Assembly: GCA_024282035.1 (NCBI GenBank)
Contig: JAMWZR010000003.1
Location: forward strand, 1-64,000
Length of the DNA stretch: 64,000 nt
Origin: Nitrosomonas sp.
GTDB lineage: Bacteria > Pseudomonadota > Gammaproteobacteria > Burkholderiales > Nitrosomonadaceae
Reading direction: 5' to 3'
Of this stretch, positions 55,832-64,000 are shown piece by piece. Positions within the stretch are counted from its first letter, which is position 1. Every line of letters begins with the position of its first letter. The notes below the pieces were generated by a model. It did no database searches and was not told where the DNA came from. It saw only the letters and a list, made by a program, of their open reading frames with translations. Both the position numbers and the translations under genes were made by a program.

Positions 55832-56782
55832 TTACTGCGATCCTGATCCGAACAGTTCGATGGTCTGTGTCATTGCTGCACTGTCGGATAGAGATAGATG
55901 CTGCAAATTGGAGTCGATGCGTTTGTTTAATCCTGCCAGTACTTTCCCAGGACCACATTCAATGACATGCGTAACACCATTGTTTGCCAATGTTCGAATG
56001 CTATCGACCCAGCGTACGGGTTTTACCAATTGCTGAATCAAAATCTTTTTGATCTCGGCAGTCTCCGGATGCGATTTTACGTCTGCATTATGCAGAATCG
56101 TAATTTTGGGTGGCTGAAATGAAATCTGCTCCAGATAATGCTGCATTTTTTCTGTGGCGGGTTGCATGAGCGAGCAGTGCGAAGGTATGCTCATCGGTAG
56201 CATGATGGCGCGCTTGGCACCCCTTGATTTGGCAAGCTCGATACCTTGCAGGACAGCGTTTTTGTGTCCGGCAATGACAACCTGACCGGGTGAGTTGAAA
56301 TTGGCGGGTTCGAGCATTTCATCCGTGCACTGCCGGGTAATGTCAACACAAATATCTTGTATGACTGTGTCATCCAGTCCCAAAATGGCGGCCATGCCAC
56401 CTGTACCTTCGGGAACGGCCTGTTGCATGGATTGCGCTCTGAAACGTACCATCGCCAATGCGTCTGCAAAACTCAATGTTTCAGATGCGACCAGTGCGGT
56501 ATATTCGCCCAGACTGTGTCCGGCCAGAAAGCTCGGTTGCTGGCCGCTCAATTCTTTCCAGGCTCGATATACGGCAACACCGGCAGTGAGCATGATGGGT
56601 TGCGTATGGATGGTTAGATTCAAATCTTCAACCGGACCATCATTGACCATGGACCAGTAATTCTGCTGCAGGATATCTGAAGCTTCTTCAAAAGTGTTCT
56701 GAATGATGGGTAAGTTCGCATATCCATTCATCATGCCGACGGATTGCGATCCTTGGCCCGGAAAAACAAAAGCAATTTTCAT
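55832..56782 (-). CDS. fabD: Malonyl-CoA--ACP transacylase
   Basis: Loads malonyl groups onto ACP. The 316 residues begin FVFPGQGSQSVGM. They carry the active-site serine in LAGHSLGEYTALVA, the arginine in MVRFRAQSMQQAVPEG and the His in SIPSHCSLM. It lies three bases after fabH in the direction of transcription. Confidence 0.96.
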   Translation of the reverse strand: MKIAFVFPGQGSQSVGMMNGYANLPIIQNTFEEASDILQQNYWSMVNDGPVEDLNLTIHTQPIMLTAGVAVYRAWKELSGQQPSFLAGHSLGEYTALVASETLSFADALAMVRFRAQSMQQAVPEGTGGMAAILGLDDTVIQDICVDITRQCTDEMLEPANFNSPGQVVIAGHKNAVLQGIELAKSRGAKRAIMLPMSIPSHCSLMQPATEKMQHYLEQISFQPPKITILHNADVKSHPETAEIKKILIQQLVKPVRWVDSIRTLANNGVTHVIECGPGKVLAGLNKRIDSNLQHLSLSDSAAMTQTIELFGSGSQ

Positions 56783-56785
56783 AAA

Positions 56786-57742
56786 TTACCAGCGGAGTAA
56801 TACCGCTCCCCATGTAAATCCGCCACCCACACCTTCCAGTAAAACCAGTTGCCCGGGGTGAATGCGACCATCACGTACAGCTAGGTCCAGTGCCAGTGGA
56901 ATCGATGCCGCAGAAGTGTTGCCATGCTTGTCGACAGCAACCACTACCTTATCCATCGGTATGCCCAATTTTTTTGCGGTAGACTGAATGATGCGAATAT
57001 TAGCCTGATGTGGAATCAGCCAGTCGATATCTTCTGGTTTCAGATTATTTTGTGCCACGGCTTCTTCAACCACATCTTCCAGTACCTTTACCGCAAATTT
57101 GAAAACAGTGCTGCCTTCCATGTTGATATAGGGATCGCCTTGGATCTTGCCACCACTGATGCTGCCTGGAACCGACAGGACATTGCTGTAGTTGCCGCTG
57201 GCGTGCAGGTGAGTGGAGAGTATGCCAGGTTGTTCACTTTGTGATAGCACCACGGCACCAGCACCGTCACCAAACAGTACGCAGGTAGTACGATCATTCC
57301 AGTCGATGATTTTGGAGTAAATTTCCGTGCCTACAACCAATGCATTACGACATTTTCCCGAGCTGACAAACATGTCGGCCGTAGCCAGTGCATAGACAAA
57401 GCCGCTGCAAACAGCTTGCACATCGAATGCAGGACAGTTCTCTATTCCCAATTTGTTTTGCAGGATGCATGCGGTACTGGGGAATACCATGTCGGGGGTA
57501 GTGGTGGCCACAATGATGAGATCGATATCCTTGTTGCCGACCCCAGCTGCTTGCATGGCGTTCTGGCAGGCATGCAGTGCAAGATCACTAGCAACCTGAT
57601 CTTCTCCAGCAATGTGTCGCTGCGTAATTCCAGTGCGGGTTCGTATCCATTCGTCGCTGGTATCGACCATTCCTTCCAGATCGCGGTTGGTCAGAATCTT
57701 TTCTGGTAAATAACTGCCAGTTCCTGTAATTCTCGAGTACAT
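56786..57742 (-). CDS. fabH: 3-oxoacyl-ACP synthase III
   Basis: Starts fatty-acid synthesis by condensing acetyl-CoA with malonyl-ACP. The 318 residues show the Cys in [13 protein letters not shown], His in [10 protein letters not shown] and Asn in [11 protein letters not shown]. The GIG-type N-terminus reads [16 protein letters not shown]. It shares one base with plsX, indicating tight coupling. Confidence 0.96.
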   Translation of the reverse strand: MYSRITGTGSYLPEKILTNRDLEGMVDTSDEWIRTRTGITQRHIAGEDQVASDLALHACQNAMQAAGVGNKDIDLIIVATTTPDMVFPSTACILQNKLGIENCPAFDVQAVCSGFVYALATADMFVSSGKCRNALVVGTEIYSKIIDWNDRTTCVLFGDGAGAVVLSQSEQPGILSTHLHASGNYSNVLSVPGSISGGKIQGDPYINMEGSTVFKFAVKVLEDVVEEAVAQNNLKPEDIDWLIPHQANIRIIQSTAKKLGIPMDKVVVAVDKHGNTSAASIPLALDLAVRDGRIHPGQLVLLEGVGGGFTWGAVLLRW

Positions 57743-58782
57743 TATTTTGTTACCGCGTCCAAAAAGGGTTGAGAATGATGTGAAAGTTCAGCTACCCGTT
57801 CACTGATACGGCGCAACATGCCGCCGCGAACTTCATCCACGGCACGTTTGATGGCGAAACCAAAGGCATACTGATCGGCTGAGCCATGACTTTTGATGAC
57901 GATGCCGCGTAATCCCAGAAAACTGGCGCCATTGTATCGTCTGTGATCGACCCGGTGTTTAAAGGCATTGATGATGGGTTTGGCTGTAATGCCGACCAAT
58001 TGTGTCAGCAGATTGCGTTTGAATTCCTCACGCAGATAGGTTGCTAGCATTTGAGCCAGACCTTCAGAGGTTTTCAGTGTGATATTGCCTACAAAACCAT
58101 CGCAGACAACGATATCGGTTGTGCCTTTATAAATGTCATTGCCTTCAATGTTGCCAAAAAAATTAAGGTTGCTGTGTCGCAGCAATTCAGCGGCTTGTTT
58201 TACTCTTTCATTGCCCTTTATTTCCTCTTCACCGACATTGAGCAGCCCGACGCTGGGCGAAGATTTGTTCTCAATTGACGATACCAGGGAGGAACCCATG
58301 ATTCCAAACTGGAACAAGTGTTCAGCCGTGCAATCTACATTGGCACCCAGATCGAGAATATAGGTGTGTCCGGTCATGGTGGGAAGAATCCCAGCCAAAG
58401 CAGGTCGATCTACCCCTGGGATGGTTTTCAGTACGAATCGTGAGGTTGCAAGTAATGCGCCGGTATTGCCTGCGCTGATACAGGCCTGAGCTTCACCTGT
58501 TTTGACCAGATTGATAGCAACCCGCATTGAGGAGTCTTTCTTGCCGCGTAGAGCAGTAGAGGGTGATTCATCCATGCCGACGACTTCACTGGCTGGATGA
58601 AGGCGAATCCGTGGACTTAGTGATGATTTTGCTGCACGTAATTCTGCTTCAATTGCATCCGGAATGCCGACTAGGATAATGTTGGCTTCTGAGTCATGAC
58701 GCAAGTATTCAAGAGCAGATGGAACCGTGACATGCGGGCCATGATCACCACCCATGCAGTCTATTGCTACGGTAATGTCCAC
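57742..58782 (-). CDS. plsX: Phosphate acyltransferase PlsX
   Basis: Makes acyl-phosphate from acyl-ACP for phospholipid synthesis, linking the fab genes to membrane lipid. The 346 residues start [14 protein letters not shown] and contain [31 protein letters not shown] and [17 protein letters not shown]. The start codon is GTG, which gives the family's standard N-terminus. Confidence 0.95.
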   Translation of the reverse strand: MDITVAIDCMGGDHGPHVTVPSALEYLRHDSEANIILVGIPDAIEAELRAAKSSLSPRIRLHPASEVVGMDESPSTALRGKKDSSMRVAINLVKTGEAQACISAGNTGALLATSRFVLKTIPGVDRPALAGILPTMTGHTYILDLGANVDCTAEHLFQFGIMGSSLVSSIENKSSPSVGLLNVGEEEIKGNERVKQAAELLRHSNLNFFGNIEGNDIYKGTTDIVVCDGFVGNITLKTSEGLAQMLATYLREEFKRNLLTQLVGITAKPIINAFKHRVDHRRYNGASFLGLRGIVIKSHGSADQYAFGFAIKRAVDEVRGGMLRRISERVAELSHHSQPFLDAVTK

Positions 58783-58863
58783 TTCAATATTCTATTTAAC
58801 CAGAAAAAGCGATTTAGATTTACTTGATACAGTCGAAAGCAAAACTGATTGTTCTAAGCTATT

Positions 58864-59043
58864 TTAGTCGTTTTTGGTTTTGATGACTTTCTTGCCGCGA
58901 TAATAGCCATTGGGGCTGATGTGATGGCGCAAATGAACTTCACCAGTGCTGGATTCGATTGCCAGTGGTGGATTGGTCAGAAAATCATGCGCGCGATGCA
59001 TGCCGCGTTTGGACGGAGATTTCTTGTTTTGTTGAACTGCCAT
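58864..59043 (-). CDS. rpmF: 50S ribosomal protein L32
   Basis: The 59-residue product starts [20 protein letters not shown] and continues through [15 protein letters not shown], the L32 pattern. The zinc-type cysteines found in some L32 proteins are absent, as in most proteobacteria. It lies between yceD and plsX, its usual place. Confidence 0.95.
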   Translation of the reverse strand: MAVQQNKKSPSKRGMHRAHDFLTNPPLAIESSTGEVHLRHHISPNGYYRGKKVIKTKND

Positions 59044-59062
59044 GTGATTGACTCCTTAAAGT

Positions 59063-59578
59063 TCAATTGGTCTTTTTAAAGTTTGCTAAAACTGCAAATG
59101 GGTGAGCTGATTTAGATTGCTCGCTAAAACTTGTTTTGTTGGTTCTGGGTAAGTTTGAATTACACGTACCCTCTGGATGACGTGAGGAAATGGATAAACT
59201 AAGTATGATTTCCTCTTCGATCAAACCAATTACATCTAACTCAGAAGTACTCAGAATTGCGTCGACGCTGTCATCCTCATCGATCAAGTTCAGTTCTTCT
59301 TCACTATTAACCAACAGCAGTATGGTTTGCAGATCAAATGTGTGCGTTAATTTGTCAAGGCAGCGCTGGCAGCTGAGATTCATCGTTCCATTGATTTTTA
59401 ATAACAAGTGAGGTTTGTCGTTTTTATCAACATACCCGCTGAGTTCGTAAATCAATGAACCTTGATCATCAAACAGCCAGTCATGCAAGCGCACAAGCTC
59501 AAGTATCGGGATTGTATCACAATGCCTACCTGAGCCATTTACAAAATCAAGAGAGTTTATCACAAATCGTGCAGACAT
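59063..59578 (-). CDS. yceD: YceD family protein (DUF177), 23S rRNA accumulation factor
   Basis: The 171-residue protein has the DUF177 pattern: a weakly conserved N-terminal half, then [16 protein letters not shown] with a CxxC pair and a late segment [23 protein letters not shown]. In E. coli YceD is needed for normal 23S rRNA levels. It precedes rpmF by 19 bases and is divergent from maf. Confidence 0.88.
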   Translation of the reverse strand: MSARFVINSLDFVNGSGRHCDTIPILELVRLHDWLFDDQGSLIYELSGYVDKNDKPHLLLKINGTMNLSCQRCLDKLTHTFDLQTILLLVNSEEELNLIDEDDSVDAILSTSELDVIGLIEEEIILSLSISSRHPEGTCNSNLPRTNKTSFSEQSKSAHPFAVLANFKKTN

Positions 59579-59654
59579 ATGGCGCGCATGTTATATTTTT
59601 TGCTTGGATGTGTCAAAGTTCGAAGTAGTTCGCTCAGAATTGGAATCGCAAAAA

Positions 59655-60239
59655 GTGATCAATCAAAAAATAGTACTGGCTTCCAGTTCGGTTTATCGTA
59701 AAGAATTATTGCAGCGTCTGAGAATTCATTTTGAAACAATGAGTCCAGATGTTGACGAGTCACCCGGGATGAATGAACTGCCCCAGGAAACGGCCATACG
59801 TCTAGCGGAACTCAAAGCTAGAGCAGTAGCAGAGTATTTCCCGGATGCTCTGATTATCGGGTCGGATCAGGTTGCGGTATGGGGTTCCTCGCGTCTCGGA
59901 AAGCCGATGAATCATGATAATGCTGTGAAGCAGTTGCGACAGATTCAGGGGCAGGAGGTGTTGTTTTATACGGCGCTATGCTTGCTTAATGCAACAACGA
60001 ATCGCGTACAGGTGAAGCAGGTGCCCTATCATGTGAAATTCAGGCCACTTAGTGAAAAGCAAATACAAAATTATCTGAATATCGAACAACCCTATCATTG
60101 TGCTGCCAGCGCCAAATCGGAGGGACTCGGTATCGCGCTTATTGAACGTATGACTGGAGACGATCCTAATGCGCTGATTGGTTTGCCATTAATTGCGTTG
60201 ATCGATATGTTGTCGGTCGAAGGCATAATGCTTATCTAG
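59655..60239 (+). CDS. maf: Maf-family nucleotide pyrophosphatase (YceF-like)
   Basis: Hydrolyses modified nucleoside triphosphates; the YceF subgroup prefers m7GTP. Motifs are [48 protein letters not shown], and [28 protein letters not shown] (in part), which match YceF rather than YhdE. I place the start at GTG 59655 (194 residues) because family members begin a few residues before LASSS. A TTG at 59604 would add 17 residues. Confidence 0.9.
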   Translation: MINQKIVLASSSVYRKELLQRLRIHFETMSPDVDESPGMNELPQETAIRLAELKARAVAEYFPDALIIGSDQVAVWGSSRLGKPMNHDNAVKQLRQIQGQEVLFYTALCLLNATTNRVQVKQVPYHVKFRPLSEKQIQNYLNIEQPYHCAASAKSEGLGIALIERMTGDDPNALIGLPLIALIDMLSVEGIMLI

Positions 60240-60283
60240 TTGTCATTGTCGAACAAATGGTCGCATTGCAATTGTCAGCTTAA

Positions 60284-60300
60284 TGTGAAATGATTTCACA
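60284..60300. promoter_or_regulatory. Perfect 17-bp palindrome upstream of the czc region
   Basis: TGTGAAA-TGA-TTTCACA is an exact inverted repeat with a three-base centre. It lies 63 bases before the small exported protein gene that heads the czc genes. The shape is that of a dimeric repressor or activator site. Which regulator binds it cannot be told from the window. Confidence 0.45.
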
Positions 60301-60362
60301 ATACAAAAAGTGAAACTCTTTACTAATGTAGTAGTAATGTCGGATCCTGAATTTTTACCTAT

Positions 60363-60737
60363 ATGCGAAAATATCTTGTACATTCGGTCATCGTGATGCT
60401 GGTTGTTAGCATTTTGACGAATGGTTTGAGCCTCTCTTTCAGAGGCGAAGTTTTCGCGCATGAACTGGATCATATCTATCAGGATTTGCCCACCGATCCT
60501 GCTGCGCATCTCGAGTATCACCGGAATAATGTATCTTGGGATGGCGCCGATCTGGATAGTGCCACACACTTATGTCTGCATTCGGTTGGTCAGTTTCAAC
60601 CTTTTTACTTCAACTCTTTTCCACAGTTATTTTTTCCGAAAGCGACTGGTTTCTCGCCGGTCATGATTGTCAGATTCATTCCTGAAACCCTGCCTGATTT
60701 ACCTTTGCGCCCTCCGCGTAGCATCGATTTAAGCTAG
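60363..60737 (+). CDS. Small exported His-rich protein preceding czcCBA
   Basis: The 124 residues begin with a signal sequence or membrane anchor (about residues 5-25). The remainder has many possible metal ligands: His33, His37, His49, His53, His69, Cys71 and His73. It ends in a proline-rich segment (LPDLPLRPPRS). Small proteins of this kind are often found ahead of CzcCBA-type systems (compare CzcI), but I cannot assign it to a named family with certainty. czcC follows after 109 bases in the same direction. Confidence 0.65.
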   Translation: MRKYLVHSVIVMLVVSILTNGLSLSFRGEVFAHELDHIYQDLPTDPAAHLEYHRNNVSWDGADLDSATHLCLHSVGQFQPFYFNSFPQLFFPKATGFSPVMIVRFIPETLPDLPLRPPRSIDLS

Positions 60738-60846
60738 TAAGATCAATCTGTCCGCAGCCTAATTTGATGGTCTGCGATGTTATAAATAACGGATCAGTAT
60801 TGTAATTGGATTCGTTGTTGCAGCTTGAGTACAAGCGGAGGATGCT

Positions 60847-62268
60847 ATGAAATCGAGTAACAAAACCGGTATGAGTTACCCTTGTTGGTTTTCACCATCA
60901 GGGATTGCTGGTTTGACCTTAAGCGTTTTTCTGAGCCTGATGATCATGTCAGATGGGATGGCAGAAGAGAGCGCAATGCGTATGGCCCCGGACAAGAGTG
61001 GTCATCAAAATGAATTGACTTTGCGCGATGCTGTCCATTTAGCGTTGCAGCATAATCCCGAGTTGGCTGCTTTTTCTAGGGAAATACAGGCACTGGAAGG
61101 TGTGACATTACAGGCTGGGTTACTCAAAAACCCCGAATTGTCACTGAATGTCGAAAATGCGGGCAATATTCAGAAACTGAGTGGTGACGTCAATTCGGCA
61201 CATGCCGTTGCACAGGAAGTAGTGCAGCAGTTGACCACCATTCGTGTCTATCAAATTCTTGAACTGGGCGGGAAACGTGAGGCCCGGGTCAATGCCGCAC
61301 TTCTGAGCGAAGAACTGGCGATGCAGGACCTCGCAATCAAACGTACCGACATCATCTTCAGAATTGCCAATGTCTTTACCGAAGTGCTGGCGGCTCAGGA
61401 ACGATTGAAGCTGGCCGAGGAAACCAAACTGACAGCGCAGAATGTCGTCAATTCGGTGTCCGAGCGAGTGCAGGGGGGTAAGGTCCCGCCCATTGATGAA
61501 ACCAAGGTCAAACTGGGTTTGTCGACCACCCGCATCGAACTGGAGCAGGCGCAGCGTGACCTGAGTTCGGCACGTAAACGTCTGGCGCTGTTGTGGAATA
61601 GCTCAACACCGAATTTCAGCAAGGTACTGGGGGATCTCGAAGCCGTTATTGCGCCACCGGAATTTGAAAGTCTGGAAGCGCGTGTCCTGGGAAATCCCGT
61701 AGCACTGCGCGCGCAGAAGAGCATCGAGCAACGTAAGGCGCTTCTGGAAGTCGAAGAAACCAAGCGTATTCCCAATGTCACTATCAATGCCGGTGCCGTG
61801 CATCATGCACAACTGGGGGGGAGTACGGTTGTAGCCGGATTGCAAATTCCCATTCCGGTGTTCGATCGTAATCAGGGTAACCTCAGAGAAGCGCATCAGC
61901 GTGTCAGCAAGGCAGTCGATGAGCAGATGGCCACGGAATTGAGACTGAAAACTGAGCTCGCCCAATCCTACGAGTCTTTGTCTGCCGCTTGGAATGAAGT
62001 GCATATTTTGAAGGATGAAATTTTGCCGGGAGCCAAGAGCAGTTTCAATGTGACGCGCAGAGGTTACGAGTTGGGAAAATTCGGACTGCTAGAGTTACTC
62101 GATGCACAGCGCATCCTGTTTCAGAATCAATTGTTGTATGTGCGTGCTCTGGCGAATTATCAACGTCTGGTGAATGACATCGAACGCTTGATATCGGCGC
62201 CGATGGATGGCTCGACTGCTCAGGTGAATCCTGGAATTGCAACACGTTTTCTCGGTAATGAGAAATAA
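60847..62268 (+). CDS. czcC: TolC-family outer-membrane efflux protein, CzcC-like
   Basis: Outer-membrane channel of a tripartite heavy-metal RND efflux pump. The 473-residue protein has a signal segment (about residues 20-40) and two outer-membrane-factor repeats: LTLRDAVHLALQHNPELAAFSRE with LLKNPELSLNVEN, and later GRRGYELGKFGLLELLDAQR-like TRRGYELGKFGLLELL. GGAGG lies five bases before the ATG. czcB follows after ten bases. Confidence 0.88.
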   Translation: MKSSNKTGMSYPCWFSPSGIAGLTLSVFLSLMIMSDGMAEESAMRMAPDKSGHQNELTLRDAVHLALQHNPELAAFSREIQALEGVTLQAGLLKNPELSLNVENAGNIQKLSGDVNSAHAVAQEVVQQLTTIRVYQILELGGKREARVNAALLSEELAMQDLAIKRTDIIFRIANVFTEVLAAQERLKLAEETKLTAQNVVNSVSERVQGGKVPPIDETKVKLGLSTTRIELEQAQRDLSSARKRLALLWNSSTPNFSKVLGDLEAVIAPPEFESLEARVLGNPVALRAQKSIEQRKALLEVEETKRIPNVTINAGAVHHAQLGGSTVVAGLQIPIPVFDRNQGNLREAHQRVSKAVDEQMATELRLKTELAQSYESLSAAWNEVHILKDEILPGAKSSFNVTRRGYELGKFGLLELLDAQRILFQNQLLYVRALANYQRLVNDIERLISAPMDGSTAQVNPGIATRFLGNEK

Positions 62269-62278
62269 GGACAAGACA

Positions 62279-63775
62279 ATGAATACAATGAAATGGAGAC
62301 CGATCCTGATCGTCGTGGTAATCGGCGTCATTCTGGCTGGCTGGATTCTGATACTGGATCAACCTGCACCATCGCCAGACTCCGCACAAGATCCATTAAC
62401 GCATGCTGGAGAGGACGGACAGGTTGTTGCCGGACCCCGAGGAGGAAAGTTGTTTAGTGAGGGAGATTTCAGTCTGGAGTTAACTATTTTTGAAAAAGGT
62501 GTACCGCCGCAATTTCGAATTTATACCTATTACAAGGGTAAACCGCTGCCACCCAAAATGACGCAAGTGGCCGTAACATTGACCCGCCTCGGTGGATCGG
62601 CGCAGCTATTCAAATTCACGCCTGAAGCAGATTATTTATTGGGAGATCAAGTCGTCGACGAGCCTCATTCGTTCGATATCGCCATAGCGGCTGAGTATGA
62701 AGGCAAACTCATGCGCTGGAGCGACAGTCAAGTGGAAGGCCGAGCCGAAATCCCGGACGCCATGCTCAAATCCATGGGCATCGAACTCCTGACCGTGGAA
62801 CCGGCAGTCATCAAGCCCAAACTTCGCTTACCCGGTGAAATAACGTTCAATGAGCATACCATTGTCCGGGTCGTGCCGCGCGTGGCCGGGCTAGTGACCG
62901 ATGTCCAGGGCCATCACGGTCAACTGGTCAAGAAAGGCGATGTGCTGGCTATCGTCGATAGTCCGATGCTGGCTGATTTGCGCAGTCAGTATTTTGTGGC
63001 TAAGAAGCGCCTGGGATTGACACGGGCGACATACGAACGTGAAAAGAAATTGTGGGAAGAAAAAATCACAGCCAAACAGGAATACTTGGTGGCAGAAGAA
63101 CTATGGAACGAAGCGCAGATAGCCGCAGAGCTTGCTACTACCAAACTGCGTGCGTTGGGGGTAAAGCCTGATACGAGTCATCTGAGGACGGATTATTCGC
63201 GCTATGAGATTCGTGCGCCCATTTCCGGCATCATCATCGCCAAGGCCATTGCACTGGGCGAGGCTCTGAAAGAAGATCGCGAGATTTACACCATTGCCGA
63301 TGTATCGACCGTATGGACATCGGTCACAGTGTATCCCAAGGATCTCAACGTGATACGGATGGGGCAGAAAGTGACTGTTCGAGCGACGGCTTCGGACATT
63401 CACAGTGATGGAGTGGTGACCTACATTTCCACGTTGATCGGAGGGCAGACTCGAACTGCCACGGCGCGGGTGGAATTGGACAATCAGGCCGGGTTATGGC
63501 GTCCAGGCATGTTTGTCAATGCCGAACTGGTGGCAGAAGAAATTCGGGTACCTGCAGCAGTCGCTCTGTCTTCGTTGCAAACCATAAAAGATCACCCGGT
63601 GGTGTTTGGTCGCTACGGTGATTATTTCGAACTTCGACCTCTGGAGCTGGGGCGTAGCGATGATGTCATGGTCGAGGTATTAAAAGGCATTCGTCCTGGT
63701 GAGCAGTATGCTGCAGGAAACAGTTTTGCCATCAAGGCCGAACTCGGCAAGTCGGGCGCAAGCCATGATCATTAA
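62279..63775 (+). CDS. czcB: Periplasmic adaptor of a metal efflux pump, CzcB-like
   Basis: Membrane-fusion protein joining CzcA to CzcC. The 498 residues have an N-terminal anchor (about residues 9-27). A domain typical of CzcB-type adaptors follows (GPRGGKLFSEGDFSLELTI region). Then come the lipoyl halves (VTDVQGHHGQLVKKGDVLAIVDS and YEIRAPISGIIIAKAI, in part), a helical hairpin between them, and the beta-barrel domain. The last residues ASHDH could bind metal. ATG 62279 has AAGGA upstream; the longer frame overlaps czcC. Confidence 0.9.
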   Translation: MNTMKWRPILIVVVIGVILAGWILILDQPAPSPDSAQDPLTHAGEDGQVVAGPRGGKLFSEGDFSLELTIFEKGVPPQFRIYTYYKGKPLPPKMTQVAVTLTRLGGSAQLFKFTPEADYLLGDQVVDEPHSFDIAIAAEYEGKLMRWSDSQVEGRAEIPDAMLKSMGIELLTVEPAVIKPKLRLPGEITFNEHTIVRVVPRVAGLVTDVQGHHGQLVKKGDVLAIVDSPMLADLRSQYFVAKKRLGLTRATYEREKKLWEEKITAKQEYLVAEELWNEAQIAAELATTKLRALGVKPDTSHLRTDYSRYEIRAPISGIIIAKAIALGEALKEDREIYTIADVSTVWTSVTVYPKDLNVIRMGQKVTVRATASDIHSDGVVTYISTLIGGQTRTATARVELDNQAGLWRPGMFVNAELVAEEIRVPAAVALSSLQTIKDHPVVFGRYGDYFELRPLELGRSDDVMVEVLKGIRPGEQYAAGNSFAIKAELGKSGASHDH

Positions 63776-63802
63776 CCCTGAATCTAATCGAGGCTGAGAA
63801 TC

Positions 63803-64000
63803 ATGTTTGAGCGCATATTACATTTATCAATTTATCAACGTGCCATTGTGCTGATGGTCGTATTGATGGTGGCCATCATCGGCGTTTACAGTTATCAGAA
63901 ATTGCCCATCGATGCGGTACCCGATATCACCAACGTGCAAGTGCAGATCAACACCAATGCACCCGGGTATTCTCCCATTGAAGCCGAGCAACGTATCACG
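63803..64000 (+). CDS. czcA: Heavy-metal RND efflux pump CzcA (partial, N-terminus)
   Basis: The first 66 codons of the inner-membrane proton-driven metal pump; the gene runs past the window end. The N-terminal span (about residues 14-30) is followed by LPIDAVPDITNVQVQINT and SPIEAEQRIT, which are diagnostic for the CzcA/CusA group. DITNVQVQ is more like CzcA (divalent) than CusA. Metal specificity cannot be settled without the central part. Confidence 0.93.
   Translation, partial: MFERILHLSIYQRAIVLMVVLMVAIIGVYSYQKLPIDAVPDITNVQVQINTNAPGYSPIEAEQRIT

Overview
The window is chromosomal DNA from a Gram-negative bacterium, most likely a betaproteobacterium close to Nitrosomonas. The reasons are: a complete nuoA-N operon with separate nuoC and nuoD, headed by tpiA, secG and tRNA-Leu; the yceD-rpmF-plsX-fabHDG-acpP-fabF-mltG order; a squalene-hopene cyclase next to hpnG; a single-domain protoglobin; and DsbB, MlaA and CzcCBA, which need an outer membrane. 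No amo or hao gene lies here, so the genus is an inference from gene style and order. I saw no insertion sequence, prophage or CRISPR array. Most of the window is housekeeping DNA with a few accessory pieces.

Layout. 1-3.1 kb: the end of an unknown gene with an acidic tail, then pstCAB for phosphate import. 3.1-19.2 kb: tpiA, secG, tRNA-Leu(GAG) and all 14 complex I subunits, all on the plus strand. 19.3-26.6 kb: htpG with a sigma-32-like promoter, ogt and xerD, then dsbB, an rlmL-type rRNA methyltransferase, a DUF423 protein and xseA on the minus strand. 26.55-26.93 kb: an AT-rich intergenic region with a group of DnaA-box-like 9-mers. 26.9-31.4 kb: an exbB without exbD, mlaA, shc and hpnG. 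31.4-36.4 kb: an ABC exporter, metY, a small lipoprotein, a secreted protein of unknown function and a parvulin. 36.5-40.9 kb: an AttEFGH-like ABC system. 41.2-42.1 kb: a 35-residue single-span membrane peptide with its own terminator, convergent with a protoglobin gene. 42.3-46.1 kb: ugpQ-glpD-FGGY kinase. 46.1-49.8 kb: a periplasmic ankyrin protein, pgeF, a ZIP transporter and a DUF4019 protein. 49.8-59.6 kb: a three-domain glycosyltransferase fusion and the fatty-acid synthesis cluster. 59.6-64 kb: maf, a His-rich small exported protein, czcC, czcB and the start of czcA.

How the genes fit together. Complex I carries electrons between NADH and quinone; in an ammonia oxidiser it would often run in reverse to make NADH. 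GlpD feeds electrons to the same quinone pool, and its product dihydroxyacetone phosphate is the substrate of TpiA. UgpQ releases glycerol 3-phosphate from phospholipid head groups. The fab cluster, PlsX, MlaA, Shc and HpnG all concern membrane lipid. The left part (to about 21 kb) is visibly more AT-rich than the 22-55 kb stretch.

The items most worth a second look are the 35-residue membrane peptide at 41.2 kb with its structured leader, the DnaA-box group at 26.6-26.8 kb, the unassigned terminator at 34.7 kb, the secreted protein at 35.2 kb and the three-domain glycosyltransferase.
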